This document shows positions 8,700 to 17,084 of a stretch of DNA of 64,000 bases, one piece after another. Below the pieces are notes generated by a model, which did not search any database, had not been told where the DNA came from, and saw nothing but the letters and a program-made list of their open reading frames with translations. The first letter of the stretch is position 1. Every line of letters starts with the position of its first letter. This DNA is from JANOYJ01 sp963792485 (lineage in GTDB: Bacteria; Pseudomonadota; Alphaproteobacteria; Rhizobiales; Rhizobiaceae), in assembly GCA_963792485.1 (NCBI GenBank), contig CAWBWL010000007.1:186001-250000 (forward strand), given 5' to 3'. Made by a program: the position numbers and the translations under genes.

Positions 8700-8915
8700 G
8701 ACTTCACTTCCCTGTCACTCTTGAGAGCCGGTTTTCCGGTCTTCCCTTTGGGCCGTGTTTGCTGGCCTCGTTGACGTGACAATAGGCGGCGACCCCCTCT
8801 AACCGGCTTAAATAGTTCGGTTAAATTTTCACTGCTTTTCCATGTGGTTACCGGAATGCGACCGTGCGGGCGATTGCGAAAGGTCTTGTCAATCTGAATG
8901 AAGATTGACCGGCTT

Positions 8916-10324
8916 TTAGATTAACTTTCCGGGGTTCATAATGCCGTTCGGGTCAAAAACACCCTTGATGCGGGCCATCAGATCGAGCGCCAGCGGCTGT
9001 TTGTAATGGGCAAGTTCGGCTCTTTTCAGCTGCCCAATGCCGTGCTCGGCGGAAATCGAGCCGGAAAATTCATCAACGATGGCGTGGACAACAGAATTCA
9101 TCTCGTCCCAGCGGGCAAGGAAAGCGGCTTTGTCCGCGCCGATGGGCTGGCTGATATTGTAATGCAGATTGCCGTCGCCCATATGGCCGAAGGTGACGAG
9201 CCGCGCGCCGGGAATGAGCGTCTCCACCGCCGCGCCGGCCTTTTCGATGAAAGCTGGAATCCTGGCGACCGGCACGGATATGTCGTGCTTGATCGAGCCG
9301 CCTTCGGGCTTTTGCGCAAAGGAAAGGTTCTCCCGCAGCGCCCAGAACTGTTTCTGCTGGCTCTGGCTGGAGGCAATGACCGCATCCACAATGAGTCCGG
9401 CACCAAGCGCTGTTTCCAGCACCTCTGCCATCGTGTCCGCTGCGTCTTCCGGTGAGCGGTGCGAGGAAAACTCGATCAGCGCGTACCAGGGCGCATGCGC
9501 CTCAAACGGCATGCGCGCGCCTGCAATGTGTTTGACAGCGAACTCCATGCCAATGCGGGCGACAAGCTCGAAGCCGGTCAAAATGCCCCCCGCCTGCGCG
9601 CGATTGAGGAGCATCAACGCTTGTTCCAGGCTCTCAATACCCACCCAGGCGACCGCCCTGCCCTTCGGCTGCGGGAACAGCTTCAGGACCGCCGCCGTGA
9701 TGACGCCCAGCGTTCCCTCCGCCCCGATGAACAGATCGCGCAGATCATAGCCGGTATTGTCCTTTTTCAGCCGCGACAGCCCGTTCAGCACCTGCCCGTC
9801 CGGCAGCACCACTTCCAGCCCAAGGCACAGCTCGCGCGCATTGCCATAGGCCAGCACCTGCGTGCCGCCCGCATTGGATGACAGATTGCCGCCGATCTGG
9901 CAGCTTCCAGCCGAACCCAGCCAGAGCGGAAACAGCCTGCCCTGCGCCTCCGCAGGCGCTGGCCAGCGTTTCCAGCACCACTCCCGCCTCCGCCACCACG
10001 CAATTGCCATCCAGATCAAATTCGCGGATGCGGTTCAGGCGCGACAGCGATAGGATCACTTCGATTGCCGCTTCCGTCCGGAGTCTGCCCGCCGACTAGG
10101 CCCGTATTCCCGCCCTGCGGCACAATCGCCGTGCGTGTTTCGTTGGCGAGCTTTAGAATGGCGGAGACTTCCGCCGTCGAGCCGGGTTTCAGCACGAGCG
10201 GCGAGCGGCCACGAAACTTGTCGCGCTGTTCGGTGAGGTGAGGCGCGATGGCACCGGGATCGGTGAGCGCGTGCTTGTCGCCGACAATGGCGGCGAACTG
10301 AGAGATGAGGGCCGGTGAAAGCAT
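8916..10324 (-). CDS. FAD-linked oxidase, D-2-hydroxyglutarate dehydrogenase type (two apparent frameshifts)
   Basis: Flavoprotein of the GlcD/D2HGDH family that oxidises D-2-hydroxyacids. The FAD-binding PCMH part reads AIVPQGGNTGLVGGQTP in one frame, then ILSLSRLNRIREFDLDG in a second, then GSCQIGGNLSSNAGGT in a third. The C-terminal half is intact and ends ISAEHGIGQLKR ... DPNGIMNPGKL, as expected. The breaks fall near 10063 (an extra base between GGCAAT and GAAGTG on the coding strand) and near 9950 (TGCGGAG where TGCGAG or similar is expected). Removing one base at each restores a protein of about 469 residues. A true pseudogene is possible, but similar single-base breaks elsewhere in the window argue for sequence errors. 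It starts with ATG at 10324. Confidence 0.75.
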
Positions 10325-10356
10325 AAGTCGCCTGTCGGGGTTTTACGAATGGCGCG

Positions 10357-10520
10357 AGGCGCCCCTCTCTGTCCTGCCGGACATCGCTCCCGCAAGGGGG
10401 GAGATCGCTGTGCCGCCGCTTTCCCCATTTCTTGCACTGTTGAAGGAAGAGGGAAAACCGTGACGCGAGCGATCTCTCCCCTCGCGGGAGAGATGTCCGA
10501 CAGGACAGAGAGGGGCGCCT
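10357..10520. repeat. MITE-like palindromic repeat, copy 1
   Basis: About 164 bp bounded by 29-bp terminal inverted repeats with one mismatch, beginning AGGCGCCCCTCTCTGTCCTG at the left. The interior contains a second hairpin (CTCCCGCAAGGGGGGAG and its partner CTCTCCCCTCGCGGGAGAG) and the phrase TTTCTTGCACTGTTGAAGGA. It is nearly identical to 21145-21309. It has no coding capacity of its own, so it would be a non-autonomous element. It lies between the divergently placed ends of the flavoenzyme (5' side) and tsaC (3' side). Confidence 0.85.
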
Positions 10521-10556
10521 GGCTCCGCCTTTGCCAATATCTAGAACCAGCGCCCC

Positions 10557-11523
10557 TCATTGTCCACGCGGCGCGGCGGCGCGGCGCAGGCGATCGTTGA
10601 TTGCCTCGCCCAACCCTTCCTCCGGTATTGGCGCGACGGCGATGCAGCCTGCCCCGCCCGCATCCAGCCGCCGCAAATAGGCAAACAGATTCGCCGCCGC
10701 TTCACAAAGATTTCCAGATGGACTGAGATTCAGCATCGCCTTGGCGTGTTCCGCCCCCGGCGTTTGCCTCTCGCCAAAAGCCAGCAACGCCTCGCCTTCA
10801 TTGACATGCGCAATATTCATGCGCAGCGCCGCCTTCGGCGCATAATGGCTTTCCAGCATGCCCGGCGCTTCAATTGCGGCGCGCTGGTCCATGCGAATGA
10901 GCTTCAAGCCAAGCGCCGCTTCGATCTCCTCCGCCGCCAGCCCGCCGAGGCGCAGGAGGAATGCCTTGCCGTCCTCCACTTTCACAATCGTCGATTCCAG
11001 CCCGACTGGCGACTGGCCCGCCATCCAGAATCAGCGGCACGCTGGCCCCGAGATCAGCGTTCACGGCTTCCGCCGATGTCGCGCTGATGCGGCCTGAGAC
11101 ATTGGCGCTCGGCGCGGCGAGCGGCTTGCCAAGAAGCGTGATGATCTCGCCTGCCACGCCGCGCGGCATGCGCAGGGCAATCGTCGCCAGCCCCGCCGTC
11201 ACCAGTCCGCTCACGCCCGCATTTTCACGCAAAGGGACCACCAGCGTCAGCGGCCCCGGCCAGAATGCGGCCGCCAGCCTGCGCGAGAGCGGATCAAACA
11301 CGCCATACGTCTCCGCCATGGCAACGCTCGCCACATGGCAGATCAGCGGGTTGAAACTTGGCCGCCCCTTCGCCGCATAGATTTTGGCAACCGCCAGTCC
11401 ATTGGTCGCGTCCGCCGCCAGCCCATACACCGTCTCGGTCGGAAGGCCGGCAATCTCCCCCATGCCGAGCAGCGCGACGGCGCGGGCAATGCCAATGGCG
11501 TTTGCGGGGAGGATTTCGCTCAT
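10557..11523 (-). CDS. tsaC: Threonylcarbamoyl-AMP synthase, Sua5/TsaC (one apparent frameshift)
   Basis: Makes threonylcarbamoyl-AMP for the t6A37 modification of ANN-decoding tRNAs; the function is essential in most bacteria. The YrdC domain shows GEIAGLPTETVYGLAADA, KIYAAKGRPSFNPLI, FWPGPLTLVV and PLAAPSANVSGRISAT. The C-terminal Sua5 domain follows (ESHYAPKAALRMN). The frame breaks near 11015-11018, where the coding strand reads GGCGGGCCAGTCGCC. Removing one C gives the family sequence DGGQSPVGLESTIV and a protein of about 321 residues. I take ATG 11523. An essential role makes a sequence error more likely than gene loss. Confidence 0.85.
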
Positions 11524-11657
11524 GGCCGGTGTCCTATCGAAGCCCCGCGAAATGCGCAAGAAAGCGCCGGATTGCCTCAAATTTGAATCAATCCCGCAAA
11601 GGGATCGCAATCAACCTCGTGTAAGAAGAAGAGGACGAAATCCGGTGGAGACCCATT

Positions 11658-12067
11658 ATGGCCCGTTTCACGCGCCTTTTCCTGGCGACTGTTTGTTTGC
11701 TGACATTTGCGCAGAGCGCCGGGGCGCGTTCTGTCGAAATGGTGGCGGATACGCCCAAGGCCGAGCAGGCATCGGTCCTCTATTTCGGCAAGCCGCTCGA
11801 TTGCAAGATCGACACTTGCCCCAAGAAAGAGGAAGAGACCGCGGCCCCTGCTCCCGTCAAGACCGACAAGCCGCTGGTTGACGCCTATGGCATGCCGACG
11901 GGCCTGCCGGCACTGATCCGCGGCAGCGAGACCTCGCAGCAAGTCACGGTGTCAGTGCCGACGCAAGGCAAAACCTGCCGAGTCGAGCATCATCCTCCAA
12001 GTCAACCTCTGACGCCGCCCCTGCCAAGAGCAGCGGACAGGCGGCAGGCGATCCCAAGGCCGAGTAG
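11658..12067 (+). CDS. Small secreted protein of unknown function (C-terminus probably frameshifted)
   Basis: Starts at ATG 11658 with a clear signal peptide (MARFTRLFLATVCLLTFAQS, cleavage likely after GA). It continues with a short mature region containing two Cys (DCKIDTC) and a Lys/Glu/Pro-rich segment. As written, the frame runs on to 12146 and would overlap the glyS end with an Arg/Pro-rich tail that looks non-coding. Two other small shifts around 11965-11990 would give a Ser/Ala/Lys-rich tail (KSTSDAAPAKSSGQAAGDPK) ending at a TAG at 12065-12067, two bases before the glyS stop. I prefer that end. I do not recognise the family. Confidence 0.5.
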
Positions 12068-12069
12068 CT

Positions 12070-14643
12070 TCAACCCGCAATCTTCGAGAAGTCGGCGACC
12101 CTTGCGGTCGCCCTTCTTATTTCCGCCAGCAGCGCCAGCCGGTTGAGCCGCACTTTCTCGTCGGGGTCGTTGACGAGAACTTTCTCAAAGAATGAATCAA
12201 CCGGTTCGCGCAGCGCGCTCAGCGCATGCATCGCGCCGGAATAGTCTTCCTTTTCAATCGCTTGCCCGGCAAGGTTCGAAGACTGATTCAACCGCTCAAA
12301 CAGCGCCGTCTCCTCCGGCGCGCTGAACAGCGTCGCGTCAATCACATGCCCAACCACCGCCCCCTTCTTCTCCTCCGCCGCCAGAATATTCGCCGCGCGC
12401 TTGTAGCCCGCGACAAGGTTCTTGCCGTCCTCGGTGTTGATGAAGGCGGTCAGCGCCTCGACGCGGCGGGCGATGGCGAGCAGGTCGTCCGCCTCCGACG
12501 TGATGACGGCGTCGATCAAATCATGCCGCGCGCCTTGGTCGCGGAGGTAGACTTTGAGGCGGTCGTGGAAGAAGGCGAGGAGGTCAGAAATGACGTCAAT
12601 GCAGCGCACCCACGGCAACTTCACTTCACCGGGGGTCGCACTCACTTGCACTCGCATTCGATCAACTGTTGTCGGTGCAGTTGCGTCGATGATGTAAAAG
12701 CTGGTTGGATCTAGATCGGGTTCTCGCAACATCAAGCAAACCGCCATCGGGTTCGAATACTTCAAAGGGATATGCAACGAACTCGTCGTTTTCTATTGCA
12801 AATATCTCGCCCCTACGCCAAGCGCTGATAATCAAGCTGTGAAAAGCAATTTCTATCAAGCCACGCAGGCTCAAGTCTAACGTTCCGCTCCAGTACGACC
12901 GAGTCATCCCCAGCGCCGCCCTTCTCAGCGCATACGGGTCCTTGCTCCCGGTCGGCTTCTCGTCAATCGCCCAGAACCCCACCAGCGTGTCGAGCTTGTC
13001 CGCCAGCGCCACGGCAATGGCCACCGGGTCGCTCGGCACCCGGTCGGCCGGCCCTTGCGGCTTCCAATGGTCCTCGATAGCCGCGCAGACGGACGGGTGC
13101 TCGCCTTGCAAGCGCGGCATATTTGCGTCCGATCAGGCCCTGAAGCTCGGGGAACTCGCCGACGACTTCAGTTTGCAGATCGGCCTTGCAGAGGATGGCG
13201 GCGCGGCGGGCGAGCGCTCCAACCTCCCCCCTTGCGGGGGAGGTGGCCACGAAGTGGCCGGAGGGCGGGAGTCCGTCGGCGCTGCCCCCCTCCGCTGCCT
13301 TCGGCAGCCCCTCCCCCACAAGGGGGGAGGTTAGAGCCGCAAGCTCCTCCGCCAGCCGCGCAATCCGCGCCACCCGCTCGCCCTGCGTCCCAAGCTTCGC
13401 ATGAAACGTCACATTCAAATGATCGAGCCGCGCCATGCGCTGGTCGAGGGGCTTTGACAAATCCAGCCCGAACTTCTCCGCCGAAGCTGCCAAGTCCTTC
13501 AAATCCGGCACATTGCCCTGATCCGTCTTCCAGAAATACAGCGCGTCGGACAACCGCGCCCGCACGACCTTGCCATTGCCCCGCGCGATCTCCGCGCCGT
13601 GGTCCTTGGCTTCGATATTGGCGACGAGGATGAATTTATTGGAGAGCCCAACCTCCCCCCTTGTGGGGGAGGTGCCGCCGAAGGCGGCGGAGGGGGGGAG
13701 TCTTGGATTCACTTCCCCCCTCTGCCCGCTTCGCGGGCGTCTCCCCCACAAGGGGGGAGATGGGTCTGGTGACAAAACATTTCTGGTTCGTCTTGATCGT
13801 CAGCCGGATCACTTCCGCCGGAATGCTGAGATAATCCGCCTCAAACTCGCCCATCAGCACGACCGGCCATTCGACCAGCCCGGAGACTTCCTCCAGCAGC
13901 GCCTCATCCTCAATCAGTTCCAGACCTTGCGCGAAGCAGAGATTTTTGGCGTCTGACAGGATGATCTGCTTGCGACGTTCGGCGTCGAGCACGACCTTGG
14001 CCTTTTCCAGCTTGGCGGCATAGTCCTCGAAACGCTTGACGGTGAAGGCGTCCGGCGCGTGGAAGCGGTGACCGTAAGTGGTATTTCCGGAACGGATGCC
14101 GTCCACCTCGAACGCGACCAGAACCGGCTCTTCCGGCTCCGTGCCAAGCATGCAGATGATTGACTGCAGCGGCCGCACCCAGCGGAGCGAGCCGGGTTTT
14201 TCCGAGGCCTTGCCCCAGCGCATCGATTTTGGCCAGGGGAACTCGCGGATGATTTTCGGCATAAGCTCAGCAATGATGTCGCTGGCCGCCCTGCCCGGCT
14301 TTGAGATCAGAGCGACATAAAAGTCACCCTTTTTCGGATCGCTCTGCACCTGCGCCTGCGAAATGTCGGAAAGACCCGCCGCGCGCACAAACCCGTCAAT
14401 CGCCTGTTGCGGCGCGGAGACGGACGGACCCTTGCGCTCTTCGCTGATGTCCTTCGAGCGTCCTGTCAGCCCGCGCAGGTCAAGCGCCAGCCGGCGCGGC
14501 GTCCAGTATTCGCGCGCCGCCTCATAAGTCAGCCCCGCCTCGACCAGCCCGTCCGTGACAAGCTTCTTCAAATCCCCCGCGGCCTTGCGCTGCATGCGCG
14601 CGGGGATTTCCTCGGAGCGGAGTTCTAAAAGCAGATCGGGCAT
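12070..14643 (-). CDS. glyS: Glycyl-tRNA synthetase beta subunit, with in-frame palindromic inserts (three apparent frameshifts)
   Basis: Beta subunit of the alpha2beta2 glycyl-tRNA synthetase. It starts MPDLLLELRSEEIPARMQ, canonical, and ends with the DALR-like anticodon-binding part (HDLIDAVITSEADD ... TEDGKNLVAGYKRAANIL). Two palindromic repeats lie inside the gene. One sits between TNQKCFVTR and LSNKFILVANIEA, the other between LAEELAAL and LARRAAILCKADLQ. The second is fully in frame; the first becomes in frame if the G7 run at 13691-13697 is really G6. Two further single-base breaks fall near 13110 (GCGCTTGCAAGG where GCGCTGCAAGG is expected) and near 12725-12735. An AT-rich stretch (12650-12900) adds roughly 60 residues. 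glyQ lies 2.4 kb away. The gene should be essential, so I treat it as functional with sequence errors. Confidence 0.85.
13221..13332. repeat. Palindromic repeat inside glyS, copy B2
   Basis: 112 bp with inverted ends (AACCTCCCCCCTTGCGGGGG ... and ... CCCCCACAAGGGGGGAGGTT). Read with glyS it encodes TSPLVGEGLPKAAEGGS, then ADGLPPSGHFVA, then TSPARGEVG, in frame between two conserved glyS segments. It contains inner hairpins (GGCCACGAAGTGGCC, GCTGCCTTCGGCAGC). Orientation and frame are the same as in copy B1. Confidence 0.88.
13650..13761. repeat. Palindromic repeat inside glyS, copy B1
   Basis: Also 112 bp, same ends and orientation as B2. Read with glyS it gives SPLVGETPAKRAEGGS and, after removing one base from the G7 run, TPPSAAFGG then TSPTRGEVG. 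The inner hairpins are CCGCCGAAGGCGG and GCCCGCTTCGCGGGC. It separates the glyS segments CFVTR and LSNKF. Confidence 0.88.
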
Positions 14644-14712
14644 GATGGCTCGCGGTCAGGAATTATTGCGCGCGTCTAGCAAGCCGCCCCCTTGTTGTCA
14701 CCCAAAAGAAAA

Positions 14713-14738
14713 GGGGGCGCCCCTTTCGGAACGCCCCC
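14713..14738 (-). terminator. Rho-independent terminator of the first fasciclin gene
   Basis: GGGGGCG and CGCCCCC form a 7-bp GC-only stem with a 12-base loop. On the minus strand the hairpin is followed by a U-rich run (complement of AAAAGAAAA). It lies about 30 bases past the stop of the minus-strand fasciclin gene at 14769. Confidence 0.75.
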
Positions 14739-14768
14739 AGGAGGAGGTCTTCACCTACCCCTTAGCCG

Positions 14769-15254
14769 CTAGTCCTTTGGGAGGATGACTGCGTCTATAA
14801 CGTGAATGACGCCATTATCGGCGGCAATGTCGGCCTGCGTGACCTTGGCGCCGTCAACGGTGACGCCGTCGGCGCTCTTCATGACCTCGATCATGTTGTC
14901 GCCGCCTTCCTTCAAGGTCTTCACCTCGGTCTTGCCGTCAGCAATGTCGGCAGCCATGACCTTGGCGGGCACGACGTGATACGACAGGATCGCGGCAAGC
15001 TTGGCCTTGTTCTCCGGCTTCAACAGGTCATCAACCGTTCCGGCCGGAAGCTTGGCAAACGCCTCGTCAGTGGGCGCGAAAACTGTCATATCCTTGCCGG
15101 TGGCCAGCGCGTCGGCAAGGCCGGCTGCTGTTGCGGCTGCGAGCAAAGTCTTGAATGTGCCCGCGCCGTTTGCCGTTTCGACGATGTTGGCGGCCAAAGC
15201 GCTCGATGCGCCCAGCGAGAGGGCAAGCGCGGTGCCTAAAAACAACTTCTTCAT
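14769..15254 (-). CDS. Secreted fasciclin (FAS1) domain protein 1
   Basis: A 161-residue exported protein with a signal peptide (MKKLFLGTALALSLGASSAL, cleavage after ALA) and one FAS1 domain. The domain hallmarks are TVFAPTDEAFAKLPAGTVDD (H1 box), ILSYHVVPAKV and the C-terminal box GVIHVIDAVILPKD. Bacterial FAS1 proteins are extracellular or periplasmic adhesion-type modules; the ligand is unknown. A good Shine-Dalgarno (AGGGAG) precedes the ATG. It is a tandem paralogue of the next gene upstream, and each has its own terminator, so they are probably transcribed separately. Confidence 0.92.
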   Translation of the reverse strand: MKKLFLGTALALSLGASSALAANIVETANGAGTFKTLLAAATAAGLADALATGKDMTVFAPTDEAFAKLPAGTVDDLLKPENKAKLAAILSYHVVPAKVMAADIADGKTEVKTLKEGGDNMIEVMKSADGVTVDGAKVTQADIAADNGVIHVIDAVILPKD

Positions 15255-15457
15255 GGAAAACTCCCTGTTTCGGTTTGTAATCTACTTCGGCCTCATATCG
15301 AAACCGATAACTTATAAATTAGGGTAGAGTCCGAATTGTTCAATTTTAAAATTGTCATCTTTTGATAAAAATATTTTTATATTGTGAGTGATCTGATTTT
15401 TACCGGCACCGTATTTCCCAACTTTTGAGTTGTATTTTGTTCTGAAAATGAATAAAA

Positions 15458-15484
15458 AGAAAGGCGTCAATTTGACGCCTTTCT
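15458..15484 (-). terminator. Rho-independent terminator of the second fasciclin gene
   Basis: AGAAAGGCGTCAA and TTGACGCCTTTCT form a perfect 13-bp stem around a single central T. On the minus strand it is followed by CTTTTTATTC. It lies about 30 bases after the stop of the gene at 15516-15998. Confidence 0.8.
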
Positions 15485-15515
15485 GTTGTCACAATTCTGT
15501 CAAAATCGAAGGTGG

Positions 15516-15998
15516 TCAGCTTTTCGGCAGCATGACGCTGTCGATGACGTGGATAATGCCGTTGTCCGCCTTGATGTCAGCCTTGATCACCTTGGCGTCA
15601 TCCACCATGACGCTGCCGCCGCTGCGGCGCACAGCGAGCGTGCGGTCGCCGCCCTGCTTGATCGTGCGCACATGAATGGGACCGCGCGGGATCTGCCCGG
15701 CCGAAAGCTTGCGCGGCAGCACATGGTAAGACAGGATCGCGGCGAGCTGGTCCTTGTTCTCCGGCTTCAACAGGCTCTCCACAGTGCCTGCCGGAAGCTT
15801 GGCGAACGCTTCATCGGTCGGCGCGAACACCGTCAAATTCTTGCCCGTCGCCAGCGCGTCGGCAAGGCCCGCGGCCTGCGCAGCGGCGATTAATGTTCCG
15901 AACGTTCCCGCGCCCTGCGCTGTTTCAACAATATTGGCGGCGGAGGCCGCGCCGGACAGCGACAGCGCCAAGGCTGCGCTCAAAATAAAAGACTTCAT
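15516..15998 (-). CDS. Secreted fasciclin (FAS1) domain protein 2
   Basis: A 160-residue paralogue of the protein at 14769-15254. It has a signal peptide (MKSFILSAALALSLSGAASA), then AANIVETAQGAGTF, the H1 box TVFAPTDEAFAKLPAGTVES, ILSYHVLPRKL and the closing box GIIHVIDSVMLPKS. The two proteins are closely alike over the H1 box and both ends. They differ most in the middle, where this copy is more basic (IPRGPIHVRTIKQGGDR). The ATG at 15998 is preceded by GGGAGAGAAAC. About 255 bases of upstream sequence hold its promoter region but no other gene on this strand. Confidence 0.92.
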   Translation of the reverse strand: MKSFILSAALALSLSGAASAANIVETAQGAGTFGTLIAAAQAAGLADALATGKNLTVFAPTDEAFAKLPAGTVESLLKPENKDQLAAILSYHVLPRKLSAGQIPRGPIHVRTIKQGGDRTLAVRRSGGSVMVDDAKVIKADIKADNGIIHVIDSVMLPKS

Positions 15999-16255
15999 GT
16001 TTCTCTCCCGTACTGAGATTGGCCTGCTTCACGCAAGCTCGTGATCACAGCGATCCCGATGCAGCCTTTACGAGGCTTGAATGTTCCGGATTGGGATAAG
16101 TTTCACCCTCAAACGTCACTTTATCTTGCTAAAATGTGATTGATCCAAACGCTTGGCAGATCGTAACGCCGCAGCTTTTTCGCCGGTTCGCCGGGCCAAA
16201 TCCGTCACATGCGCGTGAGCGTGAACCATTTGCGTGACCGCCGCGACAAAGCGGT

Positions 16256-16426
16256 ATGACCACGTTTCGCACATATCTGCACGCACTTTGCCTCGCCGCC
16301 CTCCTGGCGACCCATGCAGGCGTCGTTCACCCCGACCCTATCCCCGGCATCCGCCGCGCCGTCGAGCGGCTTTCAGACGCGCAGTTCGGCAGCCTGCCGG
16401 TGTCGGAACTGGGGGTGCTGGGATAA
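16256..16426 (+). CDS. Possible small secreted peptide, 56 aa
   Basis: ATG at 16256 opens a 57-codon frame. Its N-terminal half is a plausible signal peptide (MTTFRTYLHALCLAALLATH) and it is followed by VHPDPIPGIRRAVERLSDAQ. The TAA stop lies one base before the stop of the convergent CDGSH gene, an arrangement usual for real tail-to-tail genes. I know no family for it and see no strong Shine-Dalgarno, so it stays tentative. Confidence 0.4.
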   Translation: MTTFRTYLHALCLAALLATHAGVVHPDPIPGIRRAVERLSDAQFGSLPVSELGVLG

Positions 16427-16427
16427 A

Positions 16428-16676
16428 TCAGGCCGCAGGAAGCGCCTTGTGCGAACCATCGCAGAATGGCCGGCTGTTCGTCTGCTTGCAGGCGCAGAAA
16501 TATTTGGTTTCACTGGCCTCCGCCGTCCACATCAGCGGGCGGAAATTGGTTCCCGCATGTGATCCGTCGCAATAGGGCTGGTTTGCCGACTTGCCACAGG
16601 CGCACCAGAAATACGAGCTGCCCTCTTCCACATCGACCGCAATCGGCCCCTCGCCTGCCACCTGACCCTTTTCCAC
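16428..16676 (-). CDS. CDGSH-type iron-sulfur domain protein
   Basis: An 82-residue protein with two CDGSH motifs, CACGKSANQPYCDGSH and CACKQTNSRPFCDGSH. Each provides the three Cys and one His that hold a labile [2Fe-2S] cluster in mitoNEET-like proteins, so two clusters are expected. There is no membrane anchor or signal peptide, so it should be cytoplasmic. Double-CDGSH proteins are thought to act in redox or iron-sulfur handling, but no bacterial role is firmly fixed. It lies between a small convergent reading frame and the glyQ operon end. Confidence 0.9.
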   Translation of the reverse strand: MEKGQVAGEGPIAVDVEEGSSYFWCACGKSANQPYCDGSHAGTNFRPLMWTAEASETKYFCACKQTNSRPFCDGSHKALPAA

Positions 16677-16787
16677 GCTGCGTCCTCCCGGTTACGTCGG
16701 GGCATAGTGGACCACTATGTATGAGAAAGCAAAAGCCCGGAATGGAGTGACGCAGCGTTCAGGAATGGGCGACGGCGTTTCACCCGC

Positions 16788-17084
16788 TCAATCCTCCCAC
16801 TCTTCCCGAGGCTGAAGCGGATTGAACCAGCGGGCAACAATCAGGATCAACATGGCGGTCAAATCCGGCCAAGCATCTATCAGGACAAGCGCGGAGGGCA
16901 CGGCGTAGAGGGAAGCGGCAAGCGGGATGGCGAAGAATGCGAACATCAGCCACCAGAGAGTTTCGGCAAGGCCGGGCTTGCCGATGCGCCGCATGTGCCA
17001 AAACAGCGCTGTGAAGAGCGCAAAAATGCCGAGTGTGTACGCCGTCTGCAGTGACAGATAGGTGGTATCCAGAATATCGGTCAT
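16788..17084 (-). CDS. Small membrane protein downstream of glyQ
   Basis: A 98-residue protein with three hydrophobic segments: YLSLQTAYTLGIFALFTALF, then LAETLWWLMFAFFAIPLAAS, then a segment around AMLILIVARWF. It ends in a short charged tail (PREEWED). Its ATG overlaps the glyQ stop by four bases (ATGA), so it is translated from the same message. I do not recognise the family. The position suggests only cotranscription, not a synthetase role. Confidence 0.75.
   Translation of the reverse strand: MTDILDTTYLSLQTAYTLGIFALFTALFWHMRRIGKPGLAETLWWLMFAFFAIPLAASLYAVPSALVLIDAWPDLTAMLILIVARWFNPLQPREEWED

Noticed and set aside
10325..10560. Insertion sequence remnant
   Set aside because: There are long inverted ends but no transposase fragment; it is better described as a non-autonomous palindromic repeat.
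13636..14643. Programmed ribosomal frameshifting in glyS
   Set aside because: The G7 run lies in a repeat and two more breaks follow without slippery sequences; errors explain all three more simply.
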